Source: Symbiodinium natans
Lineage: Eukaryota > Sar > Dinophyceae > Suessiales > Symbiodiniaceae
Direction: 5' to 3'
Length of the DNA stretch: 64,000 bases
Assembly: GCA_905221605.1 (NCBI GenBank)
Contig: CAJNDS010002122.1
Span: forward strand, 344,501-408,500
Shown here: positions 40,390-51,200 of the stretch, piece by piece
Layout: each line of letters begins with the position of its first letter
Numbering within the stretch: position 1 is the first letter of the stretch
The notes under the pieces: model-generated
What the model was told of the DNA's origin: nothing
What the model saw: only the letters and a program-made list of their open reading frames with translations
Database searches by the model: none
Position numbers and translations under genes: made by a program

Positions 40390-40520
40390 AAACTCAAACA
40401 CGAAACCCTAAACACGAAAGTATGCAAGCTGATGGCAGCCGCCCCATTCCTTGTTTAGGGGTTGGGGTTTCTCCGTCTGATGATTTTAGCTACATAGTTC
40501 TTGCATGGGTTTTGGCGTAG
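40390..40520 (-). CDS. Exon candidate(s), structure unclear
   Basis: Two adjacent minus segments look coding: LKLRQNPCKNYVAKIIRRR (about 40463-40520) and, after AACAAG, NGAAAISLHTFV (about 40412-40455). They would join in phase, but the gap of about 21 bases is too short for an ordinary intron, so one of them may be false. Confidence 0.4.
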
Positions 40521-40591
40521 TTTAAGCCCCAAACCCTAAACCCTAACCCTAAATCCTAAACCGTACACCCTAAACCCTAAACCCTAAACCC

Positions 40592-40692
40592 TAGGTTGCA
40601 GTCACAGGCTTGTCTTTTCCGATAGTCTTGAGACGACACGTATAAGGCTGTGACCCCAGGAAGTTTCCAGAGAGGAGCTGAATCCCAAACCC
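40592..40692 (-). CDS. Exon candidate
   Basis: The minus strand reads QLLSGNFLGSQPYTCRLKTI, then GKDKPVTAT. Good composition. Confidence 0.55.
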
Positions 40693-41034
40693 AAAGAACA
40701 AAGCCAAACTTATCCTAAATGCCCACATTCTACATCCAACTCCGAGACTCGAAGCATGAAGTGATGCTTTTTAGGCTATTGTACACCACTAAACCCCAAA
40801 CCATAAGCCCTAATATAGGGGCCTTCGAAATTAGAGTAGGGTTTGGGGGGGGTTACTATCGTAGAGTTATAAAGGGACCAAAAGGGAATACTGGTAATTA
40901 TTCCGACCCCTATATTAAACAGGAGCAGCATGCTAAACCCTAAACCCCAAATCCCAAACCCAAAACCCTAAGCCCTGAACCCTATACCAAAAGCCCTAAA
41001 CCCTAAACCCGAAACCCTAAACCCTGAACCCTAA

Positions 41035-41131
41035 ACAGGAGCAGCATAGTCTGCCTCCTCTTCGCTTTCACGGATGGTCTCCGGGATTTGCGGCGCTTCC
41101 TCGTCGATAGCCCGCGGGGAATCGGGAAACA
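41035..41131 (-). CDS. Exon candidate (acidic linker)
   Basis: After CCAAG the minus strand reads VFPDSPRAIDEEAPQIPETI, then RESEEEADYAAP. Strong coding composition. Confidence 0.65.
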
Positions 41132-41137
41132 CCTTGG

Positions 41138-41222
41138 CGGTGGGTTTAGGGTTTAGGGTTTAGGGTTTAGGGTTTAGGGTTTAGGGTTTAGGGTTTAGGG
41201 TTTAGGGTTTAGGGTTTAGGGT
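41138..41222. repeat. Telomere-type array (about 12 units)
   Basis: Perfect TTTAGGG units. A family 6 element (41224-41320) and a diverged family 1 element (about 41340-41560) follow. Confidence 0.96.
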
Positions 41223-41604
41223 TGGGAGTAACCTAGGAATAAAAGGGTGCCCTTTTTGGTTTTCAGGGGATTATAAGGGAACCCCAACCCTAAAAAAGGG
41301 AAAAACGGGCCTACTCCCGGTCCTAGTATATGCCCCCAATACCCCTTCGAAAATGTACCGTAAATCATAACCAAGTTGGATCCCTTGCAAAGTAGCCCAG
41401 TAACCATCTTACAAAAGGGCACCCTTTTGTGGTCGGTTGCTCTATAGGGGAACCCAGAAACAAAAACGGGAAAAGGGCTCCACTGGGGTACCGTACCACT
41501 GGGCTACCAAGCTTGATAAGTGAAGGTACATTCCTTAACTAAGGGGTATTGGGCTCTTGGGTACTCTGAATGTCCCAACCCTAAACCCGAAACCCACAAC
41601 CAGA

Positions 41605-41667
41605 GTGAGGGTTCGAGAACGCCTGCCTTCACTACGGTAGGTGTTCGGCGACATCTTAAACCCCAGG
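41605..41667 (-). CDS. Exon joined in phase across a family 3 element
   Basis: Directly after the element's CAAGTAG the minus strand reads one base and then LGFKMSPNTYRSEGRRSRT. It joins (2+1) to the exon at 41831-41868. Confidence 0.65.
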
Positions 41668-41830
41668 CTACTTGAAGGTTCATGGTACTTACTAACCAAT
41701 TATGACTGGGCTTATAACCCTACTTATAATTGGGATAACCCCTATAAGGCCCTTTAGGGGTAGTATAAGTAGGGTTATAAGTACAGTTGTAATTGGTTAG
41801 TAAGTACCATGAACCTTCAAGTAAGCCTAC
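41668..41830. mobile_element. Family 3 palindromic element = complete intron
   Basis: The arms (tacttgaaggttcatggtac / gtaccatgaaccttcaagta) and inner blocks (taaccaattatgactg / acagttgtaattggtta) are inverted. On the minus strand the interval begins GTAGGC and ends CAAGTAG and joins two coding segments in phase. The palindrome is essentially the whole 163-base intron. Confidence 0.75.
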
Positions 41831-41868
41831 CCGCAGGCAGCATAGTTCAGGCGGAAGTCCAGCTCCTT
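41831..41868 (-). CDS. Micro-exon upstream of introner-like element
   Basis: After AAAAAG the minus strand reads KKELDFRLNYAAC and two bases to a GT donor (GCGG|GTAGGC). 38 bases. Confidence 0.65.
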
Positions 41869-42054
41869 CTTTTTAGGGCTTAGGGGTTTAGGGCTTTGGC
41901 CCTTGAAACCCTAAACCCTTAAAGTTGAAACCCTAAACCCCAAACCCTATTAAACCCTAAATCCTTAAAATTGTAACCTAAACCCTATTCAACCCTATTC
42001 AACCCTATTAATCCCTATTAAACCCTATTAAACCCTTAAAATAATAACCTAAAC

Positions 42055-42126
42055 CCTATAAGCCGTGCGACGGCGGCATCATGAAGACCATCGCCGCGCC
42101 TGAAGGACTCCCCAGTCGGATCAGCA
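42055..42126 (+). CDS. Exon candidate, strand ambiguous
   Basis: The plus strand reads PCDGGIMKTIAAPEGLPSRI, then SKG, with AAG before it and AAG|GGT after. The minus strand reads LADPTGESFRRGDGLHDAAV. The plus reading resembles the CDGGMLHRVV block at 11.3 kb (minus strand). Unresolved. Confidence 0.35.
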
Positions 42127-42894
42127 AGGGTTTGGGGTTTGGAGGCTCAGGGGGTTGGGGTTTAGGGTTGAGGGTTGAGGGCTGAGGGTTTAGGGTTTAG
42201 GGTTTAGGGTTTAGGGTTTAGGGTTTAGGGTTTAGGGTTTAGGTTTAGGATTTAAGGTTTAGGGTTTAGGGTTAAGGTTTAGGGTTTAGGGTTAAGGTTT
42301 AGGGTGTAAGGTTTAGGGTTAAGGTTTAGGGTTTGGGATTTGGAGTTCGGGGTTCAAGTTCAGGGTTTATGTACAGGGTGTAGGGTTTGGGGTTCAGGCT
42401 TTAGGGTTCAGGGTTTCCACGGAAGGGTTAAAGCATGCAGGTCTTAACCTGAACGCTGCAAAGGCTTCCAGGCATGTTGCAGGAAAATCTAAACCCCTCA
42501 CCCAGCAAGGCAAAACTCACAGCCTTAAGGCTGTGCCCAAAACCCCAAATCCTCAAACCCCAAAAACCTAAACCCTAACCCCCAAACCCTAAACCGCAAA
42601 CCCTAAACCCTAAACCCTATAACGAGGACGCCGTAAGGGTCTGGAATGGCAAAACAGCCTTAGAGCCTACCCCAACCCCCCACCCCCCGCGCCCCCCGGT
42701 GTACGTACGCCCTCAAGACCTAAAGCACTAAACCCTAAAACCCTAAACCCTAAACCCTAAACCCTACACCCTAAACCCTAAACCCTAAACCCTAATAAAG
42801 TCCATAAGCCCTAAGCCCAAGGCTTCCTGGAGGGATGGTGCCCCTCCGGCGCGAAACGCCTTTCAGTCGGGGGACTTCGGGAAAAACTGGCTGC

Positions 42895-43092
42895 TTCTGA
42901 GTAGGGAATGAGGGAAGGAGTGCCCTATAAGATCCCTTCAAGGGTTTAGGGTTTAGGGTTTAGGGTTTAGGGTTTAGGTTTTAGGGTTTAGGGTTTAGGA
43001 TTTAGGGTTTAGGGTTTAGGGTTTAGGGTTTAGGGTTTAGGGCCTTCAAGGGATTATACAGGTACCTCATTCCCTTATTCCCTACTGAGAAA
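42895..43092. mobile_element. Family 4 palindromic element split by telomere array
   Basis: The left arm (ctgagtagggaatgagggaa ... cccttcaaggg) and right arm (ccttcaagggattatacagg ... cattcccttattccctactg) are inverted. Exactly between them sits a TTTAGGG array (about 42941-43042). Confidence 0.8.
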
Positions 43093-43671
43093 ACAGGGGA
43101 AAAATGAGGTTTACGGGTGAAGTTTCAGGCTTAGCGCTGAGGTGCTGCGGGGTTGGGGCTTAGGAGATTTCAGGGTTTAGGGTTTAGGGTTTGGGGCTTC
43201 CGGTGATTGAGGGCTTGCCGGGCTTGGGGAGGTTTAGGAGTTTAGGGGTTGAGGAGTTTCGGGCCTAGGCTCCCTTAAGGTTAGGGCTTAGGCTTTAGGG
43301 TTTGGGGTTGAGGGTTTAGGGTTGAGGGTTTAGGGCTCACAAATGCCTGTCGCCGAAAATGACCATCAGAAACGTTCAGCTTTTAAGGGACTCTTATCCC
43401 AGGGCCAACCCCAAACCCTGTAAACCCTAAACCCCAAAAGGACCTTTCTTTAAGAGCCCATAGGGTTGAGGGCTTAGGGTTTTAATCAAACCCAGCACCT
43501 CCGAACACCACCTCTTCAAAACGGAGGCACCGACGCACCCCTAACCCCTAGAATATCATATCCCTGAAAGCACACAAACACGCCTTAACCCGCACCCCGA
43601 AAACTCCGAAGCCCCTAAACAGCCGCATCTGCTTAGGGTTTAAGGTTTCGGGTTTAGGGTTTAGGGCCAAA

Positions 43672-43735
43672 AAGTGGCTGCGACGCAACTTTGCTAGAGC
43701 TGCAGGCTAGATCATAAACTCCGAACTGGGGGTGG
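43672..43735 (-). CDS. Exon candidate
   Basis: The minus strand reads FGVYDLACSSSKVASQPLFG. Protein-like. It lies downstream of the RND gene, possibly in its 3' region or the next gene. Confidence 0.5.
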
Positions 43736-44104
43736 GCTTGGGGGTTTAGGGTTGACGGGTTGAGGGTTTAAGGATTCCAGATGTCAATGCGTACTCACAG
43801 GGTCCTATTGGGGTTGGGGCCCATAAGAACTCTCAAATCTCTTCCAGATCAACAAGAGCCACGGCTCTAAACCCTGAATACCTTAACACCAAAAACCCAG
43901 TAACTCCCTCCTCAGAGGAAACACCGTAAACCCCTGGACACTGAACCCCAAACCCCCCCCCCCCCCCCAACAACAAACAAAAAAGCCTAAGCCCTAAACC
44001 CTAAACCCTAAACCCTAAACCCTAAGCCCTAGCACCCCTAAACCCCTAAGCCCCCAAACTAGCCCCCGCAGCCCTCGACAACCCCCGAAGCCCCCCGAGA
44101 GCTC

Positions 44105-44160
44105 TGCTTGGCATGGGAAGCAGAAGATGGTCCCGGCAGTTCCTGCAAAAGGGCTTTTAG
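44105..44160 (-). CDS. Exon candidate, frame unclear
   Basis: After TGCAG the minus strand reads either ELPGPSSASHAKQSSR or TAGTIFCFPCQAELSG. Confidence 0.35.
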
Positions 44161-44774
44161 AGGAGGGTTAGGGTTTGGGGTTTGAGGTTTGGGGTTTGGG
44201 GTTTGGGGTTTGGGGTTTAGAGTTTAGAGTTTAGGGTTTAGGTGTTTAGGTTTAGGGTTTAGGGTTTAGGGTTTAGGGTTTGGGCTTCGAGGGGTTTGAG
44301 GGCTGTTTCGGGGCTTAGGGTTTCATGGCTCTTCAGGGTTTTTGGCGGCTTCCTACCTTTTAGGCTTTGAGGGGTCATTTGGGGTCATTTGGGGTCTAGG
44401 GGGTTAGGGTTAGGGTTTAGGGTTTAGGGTTTAGGTTAATTAGGGTTAGGGTTTAGGGTCTAGGGTCTAGGGTTCAGGGTTTAGGCTTTCGTGGTTGGGT
44501 CTCGCTAGCCTTGAGAGTTGGGGCTCCGGGTTAGGGCTCACACGTCTTTGCGTTTAGGGCTGGAGGGTCTGGGGGGAGTTGTGGCTTCGGGCTCAAGCCT
44601 GGGGGCTGTAGGGTCAAGGTGTTAGGGGTTCTGAGGTTTAGGGCTTAGGGTTTAGGGTTTACAAGGGTTTTGGGGTAGGGCTAAGGGTTAAGGCAGGGTT
44701 TAGGGTTTGGGGATTTAGGGTTTAGGGTTTAGGGTTTTTAGGGTTTTATCAGATTCAGGCCTTTAGGTTGTAAG

Positions 44775-44842
44775 TTTCGGAGTCGATCTCTCAGCTTTCG
44801 AAATTGTCGAAGGCTCCACGAACAACAGGACCAAAGGATGCG
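44775..44842 (-). CDS. Exon candidate, possible C-terminus
   Basis: The minus strand reads ASFGPVVRGAFDNFES then TGA, or HPLVLLFVEPSTISKAERST in another frame. Could hold the end of the RND protein; unverified. Confidence 0.3.
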
Positions 44843-44997
44843 GGGTTCAGGGCTTAGGGCTTAGGACTAAGGGTTCAGGGTTGAAGGTTCAGGGTTTAGG
44901 GTTTAGGGTTTCCATGAGATGAGATTGGACTTCCCAAAGTAGGGGTACCCCTAGACCAAAAAAGGGAAACCCAAAGCCCCAAATTCTAAACTTCATG

Positions 44998-45145
44998 GGT
45001 TCCACTACTACCCCCTCTATACTACCCCCCTTAGGTTCCCCCCATAATTAAGGCTATTTAGGGATCATTCAGCCCAATTAAGGTTTTTAAGTTTTTAAAG
45101 CGGGAACCTGGGGGGGGGGGGGGGGGATAGAGGGAGTAGGGAAAC
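44998..45145. mobile_element. Family 5 palindromic element
   Basis: Ends 'ctctatactacccccctta' and 'gatagagggagtagg', with aattaagg blocks inside; inverted copies ending in G/C runs. Confidence 0.65.
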
Positions 45146-45242
45146 CCATGAAAACTCCCTAAACCCTGAACCCTCACCCTGAACTCTCTAAAACAAACCC
45201 TAAACCCTAAACCCTAAACCCTAAAGGCTACACCCTAAATGG

Positions 45243-45286
45243 GAGGTAGCTTATCAGCAAGAAAGCAACATCCGCAAGCCCCAGTC
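45243..45286 (-). CDS. RND gene exon: LGLADVAFLLISYL
   Basis: After CACAG the minus strand completes a Gly codon and reads LGLADVAFLLISYL, a final membrane segment after GPTG. It joins the exon at 45477-45563 in phase (1+2). The 3' edge is uncertain, since the frame runs on into a repeat with a stop. Confidence 0.7.
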
Positions 45287-48200
45287 CTGTGCCCGTAAGG
45301 GAACACACGGGCTTCATTCTCCCCTTCATTACAGGCCCGACCCTCAAATACGAGTGTAGGGGTTAGGGTTTGGGGTTTAGGGTTTGGGGTTTAGGGTTTG
45401 GGGTTTAGGGTTTGGGGTTTAGGGTTTAGGGTTTCGGGGGGTGTCGGGTGTAGGGTTTGGGGTGCTTAGGGTTCTCCTGTCGGCCCGAGGATGATGAACA
45501 AGGGCGTGAGGAAGGTGAAAGTGAACAAGACAGACACAATGGAGTTGGCGAAGAGAGTCCAGCCTGACCGGTTGAAAGTGAAGCAGGCTTAGGGTTTAGG
45601 GTTTAGGGTTTAGTGAATCAGGGCTTCGGGTTTCGGGTTTAGAGCTTAGGGTTTAGGCTTTAGGGTTCAGAGTTTAGGGTTTGGGACCTACCGCGGTCCT
45701 GAGGGGGTGATGCTGGGGCCGTGACTCGTTGTGACCTAGTAACATATAGTGCTTGGGCATACCCCTATACTTCAAACCCTAAACCTGAACTCTACTCACT
45801 AAACTCTGAACCTGAGCCTGAACACTACCTATATAAACCCTAAACCCTAAACTCCGTCGCCTGCATTTCGGGTCTAGGGTTTAGGGATTAGGGTGTACGG
45901 TTTAGGGTTTAGGTGGAATTTCGGGAGGGAGGGTTTAGGGTTCAGGGTCTGGGGTTCTTTCGACGCCAAACAGTTGGCAGTCACTTCGAACTAGTCAAAG
46001 GTGCAACCGCTCCCACGCAATCACGACCTCTGCTGCAGCGACATGTTGTGGGACCCTAAACCCTAAACCCAAAACCCTAATCCCTAAACCCAATTGTCAC
46101 TTCTCCCTGATGCGCTTCTGCTGCGCTGAGACGCCGCTGAGCAGGCGGTGTAGGGTGCAGCGTCTAGGGTTGAAGGCTTAGGGTGTAGTGTATAACTGGG
46201 GATTTAGGGTTTAGGGTTTAGGGTTTAGGGTTGAGGGTTTAGGGTTGAGGGTTTAGGGTTTAGGGTTTAGGGTTTAGGGTTTAGGGTTTAGGGTTTAGGG
46301 TTTAAGAGAGAGTACGAATTCAAGGTTTAGTCTGGGCGCTCCAGGCTCCCCAAACCCAAGCCCGAACTCGGACTTGCCTAAGGAAAATCATGGTTGCAGT
46401 TGCCTTTGACGGATAGCGAATATTTTCTGGGATTCCTGATTCAGCAAGTCCTAGCTAAACCGCGAACCCCCAGCCCGGCCTAGCTTTTGGAACAGGATCA
46501 TCCGGCAGGGCAGTAGGAAGGCCGTGCCCGCGATGGTGGTCACTGCGCCGCCCATGATGGAAGGTCCTAGCAGCACCGGTTTCCCTACTACCCCCATCTC
46601 TACTACCCCCCCGCCCCCTAGGTTTCCCCCTTAAATACCTTAAGTAGGCATAATCATCCCTACATAGCCTTAATTATGGGGGAACCTAGGAGGGGTGGTA
46701 TAGAGGGGGGGTATGATAGCCGGGCCCCGGCAGATTGTTTCGGGTCTGAGGGTTCAGGGCTTCGGGTTGAAATCTAAAACCCAGCACATGAACCCCAACC
46801 TGGTTTTCACCAAACCCCTGAACCGCAAGCCCTACATCCTCTACATCCTCGACCCTAAGCCCTAGACCTGAAACCCTGAACCTTTGGTGTATGCTTTGGG
46901 CTATCAGGGTGCAAGGTGGACATCCAGGATCAAGAACGCCAAGTACTCGAGAGTTCTGCCAAGGGGTTTTAGGGTTGTTATGGGGGGTTTGGGGTTCAAT
47001 ATGGTACTGAAAGTGGCAGAGGGTCCCAGAACCATTGGTACCTGTACAACCTTAACCTTGAGGTCCCCTAATCCGCCAAACCCTAAGCCCCGCAGCCCCT
47101 GAGCCCCCTCTCAGCCCCTGAGCCCCTCACCCCCAAAACCCCCAAAACCCCTAAGCCCAAAGCCCAAAGCCCTAAACCCTAAACCCTAAACCCTAAACCC
47201 TAAACCCTAAACCCTAAACCCAAACCCTAAACCCAAAACCCCCCCCCCCCCCCAAACCCCCGTCCTATGACAATCAGCGTCCGCTGCATCTTCTTTAGTG
47301 ATGTGGGCAGCTGTGCCTCGCACGTCCAGGGGTTTAGGGTTTAGGGTTTAGGGTTTAGGGTTCAGGGTTCAGGGTTTAGGGTTTAGGGTTTGGGGTTTGG
47401 GGTTTGGGGTTTGGGGTTTGGGGTTTGGGGTTTGGGGTTTAGGGTTTGATGTTGAGGGTTTGCGGTTTGGGGTTTGGGGTTTGGGGTTTGGGGTTTGGGG
47501 TTTTAGGATCAAAACTCCCCTCCGTAAGGGGCTTCGGGTCTCTTGTTTCGAGTCTGAACAACAAGGGTTTAGGATTTTGAACGGGCTTTGCCAGCATACC
47601 TTTGGGCGTTTATATGGGCTTTAGGGGCGTGGGGCGGGGGAAGGGGGGAGAGGGGGGTGGGGTAGAGTACCCAAGGCGAGCTTATTTAGGGATTAGGGTT
47701 GAGGGTTTTGGGTTTAGGGCCCAAACAACAACCCTGAGTCCTAAATCCTAGACTCGGACGTCCGAACCCGCAACAAGCCAAACCCAACCTAACAATACTA
47801 ATTCCGAAAGCAAAAACTCCTATTAAAAAGCGCTTAAGCAACACAAACACCCTAAAACCCTAAAACCCTAAAACACCGAAACCCTAAAACCCAAAACTGG
47901 CCTCATTGTAGGCGTGCGCCAGGTGCAGGCAGTAGTCCACGCTCAAGCCCACAAAAATCGTCGCGCCGATGGCTTCAACAACCCCAAACCTTCACTGGCT
48001 TAGGGAGTTCAAGGGCAAGCTACACCCCAAACCCAAAACCCTAGATCCTAAACCCTAAATCCCTGAAGCTCTAAACCATCCTCATCAGAGTCACTGTGCT
48101 GTCCTGACTCAGCCGAGGTCGCCATGTCCGACGAGCTGCTACTAGTGGAACCCTCAGAACCCGGCCCTGGAGTGCAGAAGATGCAAGTTTCCCCTCTCAG

Positions 48201-51200
48201 CACATGGGGCGGAAAACGGTCGAAGACCATGGTGCCCGGTGGAGTGAGGTCCCATTGGGATTCTCCAGGTACATATGTGTATAGATGCAAGACATGCAAG
48301 GCATAAAGGTTAAATGGATCTGTGTATACAAAAAGGGAAGAAGTCTGTGCACACGCATAACGCAGCACGACGTAACATTACGTTGCATTGCATCGCATAA
48401 CGTTACTTTCATTACATGCATACGTACATATACACACTCATATACATACATGTATACATATATATATATACACAAAACGGGGTATCTATATATATATATG
48501 TACACATAAATACCATTCAGAACGGCTGAGGCGAGAGGCTGATACCCCATCCAGTACAGGAGGAAGCCCGCCAGCACACAGACCACCAGAAAAATGTTCA
48601 GGCAGACGTAGAAGGCAATCACCGCATTCCTCGGCGTTCAGGTACTAGGTAACTTCTAAACCTAAACCCTAAACCCTAAACCCTAAACCCTAAACCCTAG
48701 ACCCTAAACCCTAAACCCTAAACCCTAAACCCTAAACCCTAAACCCTAAACCCTAAACCCTAAACCCTAAACCCTAAACCTTGCACCGCCAACCCTCAGA
48801 ACTCAGAACTCGAAGTCCCCCAAACGTTCCATCCCGAGCTGTGCATTCGTAGCGTTTAGCGCTTAGGTTTAGGCGGCGCGCGCAAGCTTAGATCCTCTAG
48901 ACCCTGAAGCCTACCAAGTTCACGGCAGTTCACGACACTGCCTGAGACAGATCGACCCCCCAAAAAATCGAGAACACAAGCCCAAGTACAACCCTAAACC
49001 CTAAACCCTAAACCCGAAACGGTACTTCTAACCCCGACTATACTGGTACTTACAAGCCCCCTAGGTCCTCCAAGTAGGCTATAAAGTAGACTTATAGCTG
49101 GGGATATAAGTACCCCTAAACCCTAAACCTTTAAACCCTAAACCCTAAACCCTAAACCCTGAACCTCCATGCAATAGCCGAATATTTTTCAGGAGCTTTC
49201 CTGGCCAGTAAACCCTAAACCTGCCGCGCCGCTGCGTGAAGAACGCGACGGCCAACCTGAGCTGCGTTTTGAGGTCTGGGGTTTAGGGTTTAGGGTTTAG
49301 GGTTTAGAGTTTAGGGCTTAGGGTTTAGGGTTTAGAGTTGAGGGTTCAGGGTTTGGGGATTAGGGTTTGGGGTTTAGGGTTTAGGGTTTAGGGTTTGGGG
49401 ATTAGGGTTTGGGGTTTAGGGTTTAGGGTTTAGAGTTTCGGGTTTAGGGTTTGGGGTTTAGGGTTTGGGGTTTGGGGTTTAGGGCTTACAGGGCTTGAAG
49501 GGTACCAGGGTCTGGGGTGCGGGGCTTGTGCTGGCACAGCACCTGTAAGTTGTTCCCTAAACCCAAAACCCTAAACCCTAAACCCTCTAGACCCTGGGGA
49601 AAAATGCTGCCTAACCCCACCCGGGAGACAGGGAGGTCGCCATAGAGCCGCCGAAGGCCATGAACGTGCTCTGAAGCACCTTGCGCCGACACACTTTGGT
49701 TTAGGGTTTAGGGTTTAGGGTTTAGGGTTTAGGGTTTAGGGTTTAGGGTTTAGGGTTTAGGGTTTAGGGTTTAGGGTTTAGGGTTTGGGGTTTGGGGTTT
49801 TGGGGTTTTGGGGTTTAGGGTTGGGGGTTTGGGGTCCTAGCATCCGCAGATCCGCAGGAAGCCCCCAACTAGAGCCTGAATTTTCCATAACAACCCTCAA
49901 CCCTAGCCCTAAACCCTGTCTGAGCTCCCAGTGCACCGGTCCCTGACCCCTGAACCCTGAACCATAACCCCTAAACCCTAAACCCCACACCCTAAACCTT
50001 AAACCCGCCCCTGACACTCTACAGCCCCCCCACGCAAAACAGTCGCGAGCCTGGCTTTCCAGCTCCATCTGCGTGAAGAAGTAGGAAACCATGAGCATCG
50101 GCCCCACCTTGGGCTTGCTTTGGGGATTTAAGGGTTTAGGCTTTAGGGTTTAGTGTCTAGGGTTTAGGGTTTCCGGCTTTTGGGGTCTAGGGTTTAGGGC
50201 GTTAAAGGGCTCCCTCAAGGGCTGTTTCTGTCCTAAATCCTAAACTAGGGTTTAGGGTTTAGGGTTCAGGGTGCAGGGTTCAGGGTCCACGGTTCAGGGT
50301 CTAGGGTTAAGGTTTAAAAGGAGGAGGAAACCCTCTGTAACGGCTGCTCAGGGCTCTTGTGTTTTTGTTAGGGCTTTATGGGGCTTTAGGGCTCTCGGGG
50401 CTTTCTTTTGGGGTTGTAGAAGGTTTTGGGTTTTGGGTTTGGTGAATTTGGGGGGTGTGGGGTGCAGCGATTTAGGGTTTGAGAGCTTTCGAGGGCTTTA
50501 GGGTTCTGAAAGAAACCCTAAACCCTAAATCATAGGTTTGGGGCTTGAGGACTCCAGGGTTTTGTGACGTAGGGTTTTAAGTCATGAGCGTTGGAGCTGA
50601 GGGCATTAGGGCTTCAGGGGTTTCAGGGTTTTCGGGCTCATCGTAGGGTTTGGGATTTAAGCTTCTGCAATGGGTCGGGGATTCAGGGTTTAGGGTTCAG
50701 GGTTGAGGGTCCAGGGTTGAGGCTTAGTAGGGTTGAGGATTTAGGGCTTCAGGGCTTGAGGGCTTGAGGGGTCAGGGCTAGACCCTAGACCCTATAAGCC
50801 CTAGTCCCTCAGTCGGGGACCCCTAAACGCCCCAAACCCTAAACTCGCAAACCCTAACCCTATAACCTATACCCTAAACTGCCCTAAACCCTAAAACCCC
50901 CTAAACCCTAAACCCTAAACCCTAAACCCTAAACCCTAAACCCTAAACCCTAAACCCTAAACCCTAAACCCCAAACCCTAAACCCTAAACCCTAAACCCT
51001 TGAAAGTCTTCGAAGTCCAGGACCAAAAGCGCAGGCTCAGGGTTCCAGGGGATGAGGGCCTGCGGTTTTGGGATGAGGGATTCAAAAAGCCTTTGCCTTA
51101 AGGGACGAAAGGAGGGACCCCTACAAGGGACCTTCGGGGTAATGTAGGGGCTACTTAGATGAACATATTAGGGACTTTCTATAAGGTAGATGTAGAGAAT

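Noticed and set aside
45961-46050. Short open island as an RND exon
   Set aside because: Lies inside the same intron as above and has stops in all likely joins.
46090-46150. Minus-strand frame LLSGVSAQQKRIREK followed by TGA as the RND C-terminus
   Set aside because: The exons at 46480-46566 and 45477-45563 join in phase across it and the downstream one carries the required membrane segment, so this lies in an intron.
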